A stretch of 64,000 nt of DNA from Aromatoleum toluclasticum ATCC 700605 (GTDB taxonomy: Bacteria; Pseudomonadota; Gammaproteobacteria; Burkholderiales; Rhodocyclaceae): positions 1-64,000 of the forward strand of contig NZ_KB899499.1 in NCBI RefSeq assembly GCF_000378245.1. The letters run 5' to 3'. The notes under the pieces are model-generated. The model made no database searches. It saw only the letters and a list, made by a program, of their open reading frames with translations, and was not told the origin of the DNA. Of this stretch, positions 41,357 to 50,807 are shown piece by piece. The stretch's first letter is position 1. Every line of letters begins with the position of its first letter. Position numbers and translations under genes: made by a program.

Positions 41357-44002
41357 TTAGCTGACCGTATAGCGGAAGGCGCCGCGCTTGTCGGCGCTCA
41401 CCTTGATCGCGTTGATCGCAGCCCCTTCCGCCATGCGGACGAGCGCGGTCTGCGCGATGTCGGGCAGCAGACTACCGTTGAGGATGTGATCGACGTTGCG
41501 CGCACCCGAATCGGTCTCGGTGCAACGCTGCAGTACCGCACCGACGATCTTGTCGTCCCATTCGAAACTCGCCTGGTGGTTGGCCGCTACGCGCTCGCCG
41601 ATGCGGCGCAACTTCAGCCGGATGATCTCGGCCAGCATCTCGTCGGAAATTGGGTAATAGGGAATCACCTTCATGCGGCCCAGAAAGGCCGGCTTGAAGT
41701 TCTGGTACAGCACCGGGCGCAGGGAGTCGCCGAGATCGGCCGCAGAGGGCATGTCCTTCCTCGTCCTGTTCAGGCAGGCATTCATGATCTGGCTCGATCC
41801 GACGTTACTGGTGAGGATGATGAGCGTGTTGCGGAAATCGACCTCCCTGCCCTCCGCATCATCGAGCACGCCCTTGTCGAACACCTGGAAGAACAACTCC
41901 AGAACGTCCGGATGGGCCTTCTCGACCTCGTCCAGCAACACCACGCAATAGGGGTTCCGGCGCACCGCCTCGGTCAATACGCCGCCTTCGCCATAGCCCA
42001 CATAGCCCGGGGGGGAGCCCTTCAGTCCGGAAACCGAGTGCGCCTCCTGGTATTCGCTCATGTTCAGCGTCACGAGCTTGCGCTCGCCGCCATACAGGAT
42101 GTCCGCCAGCGCGCAGGCCGTCTCGGTCTTTCCGACCCCCGAAGGGCCGACGAACAGGAATACGCCCTTGGGCTTGTCGGGGTCCTCCAGGTTCGCACGC
42201 GCGGTGCGAACACGCTGCGCGATCGCCTCCAGCGCGTGGGGCTGGCCGATCACCCGCTCCTCCAGCAGAGGCTTGAGCTGAAGCACCGTCGCGATTTCGT
42301 CCTTAACCATCCTGCCGAGGGGAATGCCGGTCCACGCGGCGATGATCGCCGCCACGACGTTTCCGTCGACCTGGAGCGGCACCATCGGATCCTCGCCCTG
42401 CAGGGAACACAGCTCGTCGGAAAGGGACTGCAGGGAGCGCTCCGGAGCGTCCGCCTCAGACTCGCCACGATGACGCCCGCGCAATGCCCCAATCTGCGCG
42501 ACCAGCGATTTTTCGCGCTCGTGACGCGCGCGCAGACCCTGCAGTTCCGCATGCACGGAAGCAATCTGCTGTCCGATCTCGTTGAGGCGCTTCGTATGCA
42601 CGGCGCCATCCTGCACTTCGCGCTCCAGCGCGCCAGCCTCGGCATGCAGGCGCGCGAGCTGCTTCTGGGCGTCATCGATACGGCCCGGCACCGCGCTGTG
42701 CGCCAGCGCCACCCGGGCGCAGGCGGTGTCGAGCACGCTGATCGCCTTGTCCGGAAGCTGCCGACCGCTGACGTAACGGTGCGACAGGCGCACGGCCTCG
42801 GTTACCGCCTCGTCGAGCACGCGCACGCCGAAGTGGCGCTCCATCAGGGGCACGATGCCCCGCAGCATCGCCGACGCCACGTCTTCGGAAGGCTCCTCGA
42901 CCTTCACGACCTGGAAGCGGCGCGCGAGCGCGGCATCCTTTTCGAAGTACTTCTTGAACTCGGCCCAGGTCGTCGCCGCAACGGTACGCAACTCTCCACG
43001 CGCAAGGGCGGGCTTGAGGAGGTTCGCTGCATCGTTCTGCCCGGCCTGCCCGCCGGCACCGATGATCGTGTGGGCCTCGTCGATGAACAGCACGATCGGC
43101 ACCGGACTCGACCGTACTTCGTCGATGACGCTCCGCAGCCGATTTTCGAACTCACCCTTTACGCTCGCACCGGCCTGCAGCAGCCCCATGTCGAGCGTAT
43201 GCAGCTCGACGCCCTGCAGCGCCCCGGGAACGTCACCGTCGGCAATCCGTTGCGCCAAGCCTTCGACGACGGCCGTCTTGCCGACACCGGCCTCACCCGT
43301 CAGGATCGGATTGTTCTGGCGGCGCCGCATGAGGATGTCGATGACCTGCCGAATCTCGGTATCTCGCCCGATCACCGGATCGAGCCTGCCTTCGCGCGCG
43401 CTGCGGGTGAGGTTGGTCGTATAGCGCTCCAGCGCCGGATTTGCACGCTGACCGAGGGTGGCAGGCGATTCGCTGCCATTTCCCGTGCCGAAGTCGGGGT
43501 CAACACCCGGTCCGCCGACTTCGCGCGACTCCGCGGAGTCCGCAGTGACCTCGTCGAAATTGTGTTTCAGCTCGTCCGTACGGACACGACCGAACAGCGC
43601 CGAAGCACGCTGGGCGAGCTGCGACAGCCCGGGTTCGCTCAACATCCCCAGCAGGAGATGGCCGGAGCGGATGCGTGGCATGCGCGCATCGAGCGATGCG
43701 ATCAGCCAGGCCTGCTCCAGCAGGAGTTGCAGGCGCGGGGAAAACACGGGGGTCCGATCATTGCCGCTGCGAAACCGACCGACTTCGCGCTCCAGATCGC
43801 GCTGGACATCGGGGATCCCGATCCCGCTCCGCGCCAGGACGGTCGCGAAGTCGCTCGCCGGCTGTTCGCACAGCGCGAGGAACACATGTTCGAGATCGAC
43901 CTCGTAATGGCCGCGCGCCATGCAGAGGTTGGCGGCACGTTCGACCGCACCGCGAGAAATCGTGTTGAGCTTGCAGATCAGTGTCTTGAGGGATGTACTC
44001 AT
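41357..44002 (-). CDS. tssH: T6SS sheath-recycling ATPase TssH (ClpV)
   Basis: The 881-residue AAA+ unfoldase disassembles contracted TssB/TssC sheaths so that the machine can be reused. It has the N-terminal Clp repeat domain (1-150), the first AAA domain with Walker A GEAGVGKT at 236-243, a middle coiled-coil region near 400-520, and a second AAA domain with GPSGVGKTETACALADILYG. Lengths and spacing fit ClpV and not ClpB (about 860, different N-domain). I start at 44002 (MSTSLKTLICKLNTISRGAV); the open frame runs on to 44671 without likeness. It is the last gene of the leftward T6SS operon, before the bidirectional terminator. Confidence 0.95.
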   Translation of the reverse strand: MSTSLKTLICKLNTISRGAVERAANLCMARGHYEVDLEHVFLALCEQPASDFATVLARSGIGIPDVQRDLEREVGRFRSGNDRTPVFSPRLQLLLEQAWLIASLDARMPRIRSGHLLLGMLSEPGLSQLAQRASALFGRVRTDELKHNFDEVTADSAESREVGGPGVDPDFGTGNGSESPATLGQRANPALERYTTNLTRSAREGRLDPVIGRDTEIRQVIDILMRRRQNNPILTGEAGVGKTAVVEGLAQRIADGDVPGALQGVELHTLDMGLLQAGASVKGEFENRLRSVIDEVRSSPVPIVLFIDEAHTIIGAGGQAGQNDAANLLKPALARGELRTVAATTWAEFKKYFEKDAALARRFQVVKVEEPSEDVASAMLRGIVPLMERHFGVRVLDEAVTEAVRLSHRYVSGRQLPDKAISVLDTACARVALAHSAVPGRIDDAQKQLARLHAEAGALEREVQDGAVHTKRLNEIGQQIASVHAELQGLRARHEREKSLVAQIGALRGRHRGESEADAPERSLQSLSDELCSLQGEDPMVPLQVDGNVVAAIIAAWTGIPLGRMVKDEIATVLQLKPLLEERVIGQPHALEAIAQRVRTARANLEDPDKPKGVFLFVGPSGVGKTETACALADILYGGERKLVTLNMSEYQEAHSVSGLKGSPPGYVGYGEGGVLTEAVRRNPYCVVLLDEVEKAHPDVLELFFQVFDKGVLDDAEGREVDFRNTLIILTSNVGSSQIMNACLNRTRKDMPSAADLGDSLRPVLYQNFKPAFLGRMKVIPYYPISDEMLAEIIRLKLRRIGERVAANHQASFEWDDKIVGAVLQRCTETDSGARNVDHILNGSLLPDIAQTALVRMAEGAAINAIKVSADKRGAFRYTVS

Positions 44003-44034
44003 GGCAGTGCGGAGACGAGGAAAGGAATAGCCGC

Positions 44035-45105
44035 TCAATGAATGGCGCCGGGCGAGTACACGGCATCGTTCCGGTCGCGGGTGGATAGACGGGAGGCGAG
44101 GAAGGCATCGCGTCCGAGGCGCGGCGGCGGGTCGGCCCCGAGAGCGGCAGGCCTGACGTCGACGGCACGCAGGCAAGGCCGGATTTCGTACTCGAACTGA
44201 TGCCCGGTCGCCAGCAGCAACAGTTTCGCAAGGGCGGCCGCCGACTCGCCGCCCGGAAGGAATGCGTGATAATCGGCCGCGGCAAGCGGACCGACGTGGA
44301 TCCTTACCCTCAGATTGCGCTGCCAGACCCGTTCGCCCGACAACGCGGTGCGACCCAGCATCGCGTTGCGTCCGCCTAGCGTGGTGCGCTGATCGTCCGG
44401 GAGCGCATACCACGCGCCGACGAACTGCTCGACACGCACAGCTGCGCGGAAATGGCCGGCGAGGATGCGTTCGAGCGCCTGTGCCGACAGCGGTCGCTGC
44501 GACAGTAGCGTCGCCACGCGGGCAACCGCTTCGTCCTCGATGCGGCCCGGACCGTCCCGCATCCGCTCCCGCAGGGCATCGAATCCCAGCCCTGCCACGG
44601 ACAACACCAGCGGCAGGAAGCGGTTGCGGCGATCGCTTTCGTACTGCAACGGCAGGCGGTACTTCTTCCACGCCAGGTAGAACTGCGCAACCGCCCGGTT
44701 GGTAAAGATGTCGAGCAGGGCACGCGCGGCGCGGTCGCGGTGGATGCGCTCACGTTCCGAGATGCGCTCGGTGTAGTGGGCGGGCAAGGCGCCATGCACC
44801 CCCAGGAGCCCGATCGCATACGGCGTGATCTCGACCTTGCGCAAGCCGTGCGCTCCATCGCCGCCCTCGTCATCGTGCCGCCACGCCTCCAGGGCCTCGA
44901 TCTCGGCGGGGGCGAAGCCATGGTGCAGCGTGTTGCGGAAACGGATGCGCGCCGACAGGGCTTCGGCGCCGCGCCGGCGCCCGCTGCCTTCGTCGCGGAA
45001 CAGGCCGTCGAGCAGACGTACGGCCTGAAAGAATTCAAACCGGTACGGCGCCTCGACGAGCTGCTCGATCAGGCCAGGATCGAATCGCCCGAGCGCGGCT
45101 CGCAT
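44035..45105 (-). CDS. tssG: T6SS baseplate subunit TssG
   Basis: The 356-residue protein matches TssG (ImpH/VasB). It begins with LIEQLVEAPYRFEFFQAVRL, and contains IRFRNTLHHGFAPAEIEAL and the HGALPAHYTERI and FLPLVLSVAGLGFDALRERM segments. With TssE, TssF and TssK it forms the baseplate wedge. The start overlaps the end of tssF by 37 bases, which supports coupling of translation. Confidence 0.94.
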   Translation of the reverse strand: MRAALGRFDPGLIEQLVEAPYRFEFFQAVRLLDGLFRDEGSGRRRGAEALSARIRFRNTLHHGFAPAEIEALEAWRHDDEGGDGAHGLRKVEITPYAIGLLGVHGALPAHYTERISERERIHRDRAARALLDIFTNRAVAQFYLAWKKYRLPLQYESDRRNRFLPLVLSVAGLGFDALRERMRDGPGRIEDEAVARVATLLSQRPLSAQALERILAGHFRAAVRVEQFVGAWYALPDDQRTTLGGRNAMLGRTALSGERVWQRNLRVRIHVGPLAAADYHAFLPGGESAAALAKLLLLATGHQFEYEIRPCLRAVDVRPAALGADPPPRLGRDAFLASRLSTRDRNDAVYSPGAIH

Positions 45106-46895
45106 CGAACGAGCACCTCCCCTGTCTTGACCGAAACGAGCACGAGTTGCACGAAACTGTTCAGTTGCACGTAAAGACCGAGAAAACGGTCGATAACCCG
45201 CGCAAACACATCGAGACCTGCGCCGACGAAACTGTCTTCATCGACCGTCAGGCGCACCTCGACGCCCCGGACGAAGCTTGCGAAGGGACGCCCCGCCATC
45301 CAGCAGGTCTTCTCCTGCTGCTCGATGCCGCGGATCCCGTCGATCTGGCGCCGCGACACGGCCGTCCGGCGCACGTCGTAAAGACCGAGCATTTCCTTGA
45401 ATGCACCGAGACCATTCCCGGTAAGGGAAAGGTGATTGAGGGACAGATGCGAGATCAGGCGCCACAGGCCGTCACGTTCATGACTGAAGCGGCACGACGT
45501 CGTCGGCACGCGCAACAGGCGGATCGCACGCGCAGCGCCCCCTTCGGAGTGAAGATCGCCCCCCTCGAGGCCGATCGCGAGCCGCGCCGGAAGATCGCGG
45601 TTGGTACACGTCAGCGACACGCTCAGGATGTCGGTACCGGGCTGGAGCGGATCGAAGCCGGCATCCACGATCGTGAGCGCGGTCTCGTAACCGGGACTGC
45701 GCTCGGCCACGCGTGCGTCGCGTTGTGCATGCCAGTAATGACCGTCCCGGTCGGGCGTTTCGCCGTGGCGCAGGGAAAAGAACGGACGATATTCGGTGTG
45801 CGACTCGCCATCCGGCCTGCGGCTCACGCAGCGGACCGCGTCGATAGAGTAGACCTCGTAGGCGTGCGCCTGTCGTCCGTCGGCGACCACGGGGTAGGTC
45901 GATGTGCGCCCCGTGAGACGGATCGGATCGCCGGGCCGCTGGAACAGGTTGACGACCGGCACGCAGCCAAGCTTGAGCGAATCGCCGCTCAGCCCGGCAA
46001 GCAGCCGCGCCGTCTCGCCGTCCGGCCGCACGTCCTTAAGCGCGAAATGGAAGCGGACCTGGCCTCCGCCGCGCGCGGAAGGCGGCAACCGGGCAAGAAG
46101 CAGATCGAAGAAGTTGTACTTTTCCGGAAAGGCGAAGTACTCGGTCAGGTGACGGTAGGCGTCATGGGCGTTGTCGGGAAAATCGATCAGGGCTTCATCG
46201 GCCGCCAGACCGACCTCCCCGATCACCGCGCCCTCGACGGGATGCCAGGCACCGTCTCCGGTTTCCACCCACGTCCGCAACACGCGCAGGAACAGCGCAT
46301 CGCGCAGGACGGCGGCGACAGACGGCTCCGCATCGATGTACAGGCGCACCCGTTCGACACCGCCAGCCCCCCCGGTGCCCTGAGCGGTCAACCGCAACGA
46401 CAGCATGCCCGACACGCCGAGCGGCGCGCGCACGGCCGCGGGAATGCTCGCAACCGGCTGAAAGTGGAATTCCTCGATACGCAGCGCCAGCAGCTCGACC
46501 CGCCATGCGGTGCGGAAACGGCAGGAGACGCCATGCACGGGCCGCGACCGCAGCTCCGTTCCCCGCTCGATCACGGCCGGACGCGAAAGTTGCGACTCCC
46601 CGCCCTCGCTGCCGAAATACGCAATCGAACATCCCGGAAAAGGGCATAGATAGTGCGGATACAGGACCTGCAGCAACGCCTCGGTAAATAGCGGGTACGA
46701 GTCTTCGAGTTTCTTCGAGATGCGGGCCGAAAGCAGCGCGAAGGATTCGATCATCCGCTCGACGTGCGGATCGTCGCACCCCTCGCCGTTCAGCAGCAGC
46801 CGCGCGGCAACCTTCGGGTAGCGTTCGGCGAACTCGCGCGAATGACCGCGCAGGAATGCCAGCTCGCGCTCGTAATAGGGAAGGAGATCTTCCAT
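45069..46895 (-). CDS. tssF: T6SS baseplate subunit TssF
   Basis: The 608-residue protein is of the TssF (ImpG/VasA) family: MEDLLPYYERELAFLRGHSR at the start, then AERYPKVAARLLLNGEGCDD and the ALLQVLYPHYLCPFPGCSIA segment. Two copies per wedge pair with one TssG in known systems. The gene starts one base after the tssE stop, so the two are tightly packed. Its 3' end lies inside tssG. Confidence 0.95.
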   Translation of the reverse strand: MEDLLPYYERELAFLRGHSREFAERYPKVAARLLLNGEGCDDPHVERMIESFALLSARISKKLEDSYPLFTEALLQVLYPHYLCPFPGCSIAYFGSEGGESQLSRPAVIERGTELRSRPVHGVSCRFRTAWRVELLALRIEEFHFQPVASIPAAVRAPLGVSGMLSLRLTAQGTGGAGGVERVRLYIDAEPSVAAVLRDALFLRVLRTWVETGDGAWHPVEGAVIGEVGLAADEALIDFPDNAHDAYRHLTEYFAFPEKYNFFDLLLARLPPSARGGGQVRFHFALKDVRPDGETARLLAGLSGDSLKLGCVPVVNLFQRPGDPIRLTGRTSTYPVVADGRQAHAYEVYSIDAVRCVSRRPDGESHTEYRPFFSLRHGETPDRDGHYWHAQRDARVAERSPGYETALTIVDAGFDPLQPGTDILSVSLTCTNRDLPARLAIGLEGGDLHSEGGAARAIRLLRVPTTSCRFSHERDGLWRLISHLSLNHLSLTGNGLGAFKEMLGLYDVRRTAVSRRQIDGIRGIEQQEKTCWMAGRPFASFVRGVEVRLTVDEDSFVGAGLDVFARVIDRFLGLYVQLNSFVQLVLVSVKTGEVLVRCEPRSGDSILA

Positions 46896-46896
46896 C

Positions 46897-47376
46897 TCAA
46901 TTCTGCCCGCTGTGCGGGGCCTGCCGATTGACCGAATAAAGCAGGGTTGTCGGCTGCAACAAGGCGTCGAAGTTCACGGGCTCGCGCGCGGGACGGACAA
47001 CGAGCAGGGCCTTGATCGAGAAGTACAGCGCATTGATCGAGCGTCGATCCAGTTCGAGCCGGACTTCGACATTGCGCAGCCGCGGCTCGTGACGGGCAAT
47101 GGCAGTCTCGATCGAGCGGCAGATCGCCGCGCGGTCGTTCGGATTGTTGAGGCTCATCGCCGCGAAATCCATCAACCCGTACGTGAGCGGCGATCGTGCC
47201 GCTTCGGGATGGTACAGGGCAAGCGATTCATCCACCGTAGTGCGGGCATTGAGGAGTGCTTCGAGATCCCGGGCAACCGAGTCCTTCAGTTGCTCGAGCG
47301 AAAGCACGGGCCGGGCCGGGCCGGCCGGGCCGTCGTCGAACAGCTTATCGAAGAAGGTCGGTTCGAAACCTTTCAT
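46897..47376 (-). CDS. tssE: T6SS baseplate subunit TssE (gp25-like)
   Basis: The 159-residue protein has the gp25-like lysozyme-related domain of TssE: LKDSVARDLEALLNARTTVD and LTYGLMDFAAMSLNN, then the ETAIARHEPRLRNVEVRLEL segment. It links the baseplate to sheath assembly. It lies between hcp and tssF, 51 bases after hcp with no clear terminator in that gap. Confidence 0.93.
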   Translation of the reverse strand: MKGFEPTFFDKLFDDGPAGPARPVLSLEQLKDSVARDLEALLNARTTVDESLALYHPEAARSPLTYGLMDFAAMSLNNPNDRAAICRSIETAIARHEPRLRNVEVRLELDRRSINALYFSIKALLVVRPAREPVNFDALLQPTTLLYSVNRQAPHSGQN

Positions 47377-47427
47377 GGTGACGATGCAGCCCGGGCAAAG
47401 CGGAGACCGCCCGCACGTTCCGATGGA

Positions 47428-47964
47428 TCAGCTCAGGCTCGGAGCGTTCTTCGCAAGGTTCCAGGCCCCCTGGATGTTGACCTTGCCCGACTTGTTGCCG
47501 TCGATATTGAGCTCGTCGTAGGTCCACTTCACCGCCGAATACTTCAGGGCGAAGGTTTCGGTCGGAATGCCTTCGCTCGACACGGTCGGCGATACCGATG
47601 AAATCAGGACGTTCTTGAGCTCGATCTTGAGATATTGGTGCCGATTCTGTGCGCCGCTCGGATTGCCGGTGGTGTTCTTGCCCCCGAACGCACGGTAGAA
47701 ATACACGATGGCGTCGTTGATGATGAGTCCCGAGGAGCAGGCTTGGTAAAGCTTGGGGCTGGCCCCGTCGATGTCCTTCACGAAGATCATCTCGCCGTGT
47801 TCGCAGCGCTCGGCGGTGTGCCCGCCGGCACTCGAGGCCGTGGCCGATTTCGGCTGGCGGATGTTATGCGCCCACGAGTACACCTCGACCTGGTCCTTGT
47901 GTTTGGTGTCGCGCGAGTCGCCCTTCAGGTCGCTGCCCTTGAATTCGATGTAGATATCCTTCAT
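47428..47964 (-). CDS. hcp: T6SS tube protein Hcp (TssD)
   Basis: The 178-residue protein is Hcp: KDIYIEFKGSDLKGDSRDTK at the start and HTAERCEHGEMIFVKDIDGA, with GVPTETFALKYSAVKW-like text near the end (here GIPTETFALKYSAVKW). Hexamers stack into the inner tube, which is shot out with VgrG at the tip. It is slightly longer than the 160-170 residue norm. It lies 30 bases after tssC in the same operon. Confidence 0.95.
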   Translation of the reverse strand: MKDIYIEFKGSDLKGDSRDTKHKDQVEVYSWAHNIRQPKSATASSAGGHTAERCEHGEMIFVKDIDGASPKLYQACSSGLIINDAIVYFYRAFGGKNTTGNPSGAQNRHQYLKIELKNVLISSVSPTVSSEGIPTETFALKYSAVKWTYDELNIDGNKSGKVNIQGAWNLAKNAPSLS

Positions 47965-47994
47965 TGCCTTCAGATCCTTGAGTTAGTCGAACAA

Positions 47995-49482
47995 TCAGGC
48001 CTTGCCGGACTGCGGCAGCTCTGCAACAAGCCGCAGCGAAACCGAAAGCTCGTCGAGCTGGAAATGGGGTCGGATGAACGAGACAGCGCGATAGACACCT
48101 GGGCGCCCGGGAACCTCGTCCACCTCGATGGAGGCCTCGCGCAAGGGAAACTGCGCCTTGGTCTCCTGCGAGGCCGTGTCGTCGGCGGTGACGTACTGAT
48201 CGATCCACCGTTGCAGGTACATCTCGACATTGGCGGCGCTGGCGAAGCTGCCGATCTTGTCGCGCATCATTGCCTTCATGTAATGCGCGATGCGGCATAC
48301 GGCGAAGATGTACTGCAGCTGCGCCGAGAGCGATGCGTTGGCATTGGCCGCATCGGTGTCGTAACGCCGCGCCTTCTGCGTTGACTGCGCACCGAAGAAG
48401 GCCGCGTAGTCGGTATTCTTGCAATGGACGAGCGGGATGAAGCCGAGGTCGCTGAGTTCCTTCTCGCGCCGGTCGGTGATCGCCACCTCGGTCGGACACT
48501 TCAGCGCTACCTCGCCTTCACCAGTGCGGAAGGTATGCGCGGGAAGGTCCTCGACCAGCCCGCCGCCCTCCACGCCGCGGATTGCCGCACACCACCCGTG
48601 ATTCTCGAATGCGTTCGTGAGACGAGCCCCGAAAGCGAAGGCCGCGTTGCACCACAGGTACTTCGAGTGGTCCGCACCGTCGACGTCCTCGACGAAATTG
48701 AACCCCTCTGTGGCCGTTCCGTCGATCGGGTTGTAAGGCAGGCGCCCGAGGAAACGCGGCAGCGTGAGACCGACGTAACGCGCGTCCTCCGAGTCGCGAT
48801 AGGATTTCCACTTCGCGTATTCGACGGTATCGAACACCTTGGACAAGTCCCGCGGCCTGCTCAGCTCGACGTAGGATTCGAGACCGAAGAGTTCGGGCGA
48901 CGCAGCGGTGATGAACGGTGCATGTGCTGCCGCGGCAACGTGCGACATCTGTTCGAGCAGGTAAAGGTCTTCCGGCTGGCGCGTCATGTCGTACTGACCA
49001 AGCAGGACGCCGAAGGGCGAACCGCCGAAAGTACCGAACTCCTCTTCGTACACTTTCCGGAAGAGCGCACTCTGATCGAACTCGATCGCGGCCTTGAAGT
49101 CCTTGACGAGATCGCGCTTGGTGGCGTTCATCATCTTGATCTTCAGCTGGGTACCGGTCGAGGTCTGATGGCAAAGATAATGCAGGCCGGTCCAGGCGCT
49201 CTCCAGCGCCTGGAACTGCGCGGCGTGCATCACCTCGCTCAGCTGCGCCGAGATGAGCCGGTCGAGATCGGCGAGCCGCGCATCGAGCGAGGCGGAGAGG
49301 TTCTCGGACACGACGACCTCGCCGTCCAGGACCTGCCTGGCCAGCTCTCCGATGATGTCCCGCGCATGGGTGCGCTCCGATTCCGAGCGCGCGACACGAC
49401 TCTCCTCGATGATGCGATCCAGCAGCGGAATTTCGGCCCCGACGACCACCGGATCGGCGGACGCTTGCGGCATGGCGCTCAT
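47995..49482 (-). CDS. tssC: T6SS sheath large subunit TssC
   Basis: The 495-residue protein is TssC (VipB/ImpC). Conserved parts include QFQALESAWTGLHYLCHQTS, KIKMMNATKRDLVKDFKAAI, GTFGGSPFGVLLGQYDMT and the FVEDVDGADHSKYLWCNAA segment. With TssB it forms the contractile sheath that ClpV recycles. The start overlaps the tssB stop by ATGA, as in most T6SS loci. Confidence 0.96.
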   Translation of the reverse strand: MSAMPQASADPVVVGAEIPLLDRIIEESRVARSESERTHARDIIGELARQVLDGEVVVSENLSASLDARLADLDRLISAQLSEVMHAAQFQALESAWTGLHYLCHQTSTGTQLKIKMMNATKRDLVKDFKAAIEFDQSALFRKVYEEEFGTFGGSPFGVLLGQYDMTRQPEDLYLLEQMSHVAAAAHAPFITAASPELFGLESYVELSRPRDLSKVFDTVEYAKWKSYRDSEDARYVGLTLPRFLGRLPYNPIDGTATEGFNFVEDVDGADHSKYLWCNAAFAFGARLTNAFENHGWCAAIRGVEGGGLVEDLPAHTFRTGEGEVALKCPTEVAITDRREKELSDLGFIPLVHCKNTDYAAFFGAQSTQKARRYDTDAANANASLSAQLQYIFAVCRIAHYMKAMMRDKIGSFASAANVEMYLQRWIDQYVTADDTASQETKAQFPLREASIEVDEVPGRPGVYRAVSFIRPHFQLDELSVSLRLVAELPQSGKA

Positions 49483-50000
49483 TGCTCATCCCCCGAATCG
49501 CCGGCGGGTGCGCTCGCACCGATGGAGCGCAACTTCTCGGTGTTACCGAGGACGTCGCTCAGGAGGTCGTCCAGCCTCTCGTTGCCCGCGAGCTTGTTGC
49601 GAAGCTCCGCGAGCCTGGCGCGCGCCTCCAGCAGCTTGCGCAGGGGCTCCACCTGACGTGCCACCGACTCGGGGCGAAAGTCCTCGAAACTGCGGAACGT
49701 GAGATCGACGGCCAGCTCGCCGCCCTCGTCGGACAAACGGTTCGCGACCCGGAATGCCGCCCGCGGCGCGATGGCGTCCATCACGTCGTCGAAGTTGTCG
49801 ACGTCGATCCCGACGAATTTCCGGTCGCGCAACTTCGACTCGCCGGCCTCGCTTTGCCCGGCGAAGTCCCCCAGCACGCCCGCCACAAACGGCAGCTCCT
49901 TCTGTTCGACCGCGTCGCCCTTCTCCACGTCGTAGGTAAGCTGCACGCGTGGCGGCCGGACCTTCTGCAGACGCTTCTGAATACTTTCCTTCCTGGACAC
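49479..50000 (-). CDS. tssB: T6SS sheath small subunit TssB
   Basis: The 173-residue protein is TssB (VipA/ImpB). VSRKESIQKRLQKVRPPRVQ begins it, with LPFVAGVLGDFAGQS, FVGIDVDNFDDVMDAIAPRA and FRSFEDFRPESVARQVEPLR. I place the start at the GTG at 50000, preceded by GGAGGC; the frame is open to 50486 but the upstream part overlaps the lipoprotein gene and has no likeness. It couples to tssC by ATGA. Confidence 0.93.
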   Translation of the reverse strand: MSRKESIQKRLQKVRPPRVQLTYDVEKGDAVEQKELPFVAGVLGDFAGQSEAGESKLRDRKFVGIDVDNFDDVMDAIAPRAAFRVANRLSDEGGELAVDLTFRSFEDFRPESVARQVEPLRKLLEARARLAELRNKLAGNERLDDLLSDVLGNTEKLRSIGASAPAGDSGDEQ

Positions 50001-50053
50001 AATAGCCTCCTGGCATTCACCGGCGCACCCTGCGCCGCCTCCGTCGGCGCCGC

Positions 50054-50704
50054 TTACTTCAGCGCGCCGAACGGCCCCGAACCGCTCGCGGCAGTCGCTG
50101 CGGGCGGCCGCCCCTCGCTCGCGGCAGGCATCGATTTCTTCACACGGGCCTTCGGCCTGGCCTTCTGCTTCTGCGCCTTCTCGCGCTCTTCCTCCAGCCG
50201 GCGCGCCTCGAGCTCTTCGGGCGTGGGCGGGGGAATGAGCACCGACTCGCCGAGGGACTCGCGCATCACCCTGGCCAGCGCAACGGCGTCGCCGCGCGCG
50301 GACCCCGTCATTTCCGCGTCGTTCCGCAGATCGGCCAGGGACTCCGTCGCGACGCGGAGTCCGCTCACGGCCCGCACGCTCTTCGCGACACGGTCCGCGG
50401 GGTCGCGCTGCAGCACCTCGCCAGCCGCCACAATCGCTTCGCCGTACTTCCCGCCGTCGAACTGGATCCGTGCGATGCGCACCCACGGCTCCTTCGACGC
50501 CGGACCGAGTTCGGCCGCCTTCGACAGCAGGTTCACCGCCTCATCCCGCTTGCTCTCGGCAAGCAGCTGATCGACCTGCAGGGTCGTCGCCTTCAGGTAC
50601 TGCGAATAGTCGTCCTGCGACATGCTCCCCGGCGTCGATGCGCAGCCCGTAACAAGCAGAACCATCGCCAGTGCAGCCACTTTCCCTGGTTTTCCGATCG
50701 TCAT
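50054..50704 (-). CDS. TPR-containing lipoprotein linked to the T6SS
   Basis: The 216-residue protein has a lipoprotein signal with lipobox VTGC (Cys21). A TPR-like helical region follows (LLAESKRDEAVNLLSKAAEL and WVRIARIQFDGGKYGEAIVA), then a proline- and Lys-rich tail with a charged helix (EELEARRLEEEREKAQKQKA) and Ala-rich end. It is first in the leftward operon, 53 bases before tssB. It is not TssA or TssJ by sequence; similar TPR lipoproteins sit beside some betaproteobacterial T6SS loci as I recall, but I know no assigned function. An envelope-anchoring or peptidoglycan-related role would fit. Confidence 0.75.
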   Translation of the reverse strand: MTIGKPGKVAALAMVLLVTGCASTPGSMSQDDYSQYLKATTLQVDQLLAESKRDEAVNLLSKAAELGPASKEPWVRIARIQFDGGKYGEAIVAAGEVLQRDPADRVAKSVRAVSGLRVATESLADLRNDAEMTGSARGDAVALARVMRESLGESVLIPPPTPEELEARRLEEEREKAQKQKARPKARVKKSMPAASEGRPPAATAASGSGPFGALK

Positions 50705-50807
50705 TCCAAACCCCGAAACAGTTACATGTCATAGCGCCATTGCGCCGCGAAGCTCGGCATAGTACATTTGCATCGATACAAAACGCAATCCTTTGGCATT
50801 CTTTTTT
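50705..50807. promoter_or_regulatory. divergent control region of the T6SS locus
   Basis: About 100 bases separate the leftward lipoprotein-tssBC-hcp-EFGH operon from the rightward tssJ-K-L-vgrG operon, so both promoters must lie here. The right half is A+T-rich (TACAAAACGCAATCC, CTTTTTTATGCTATATG). I cannot assign boxes with confidence. No regulator gene is visible in the locus. Confidence 0.5.
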
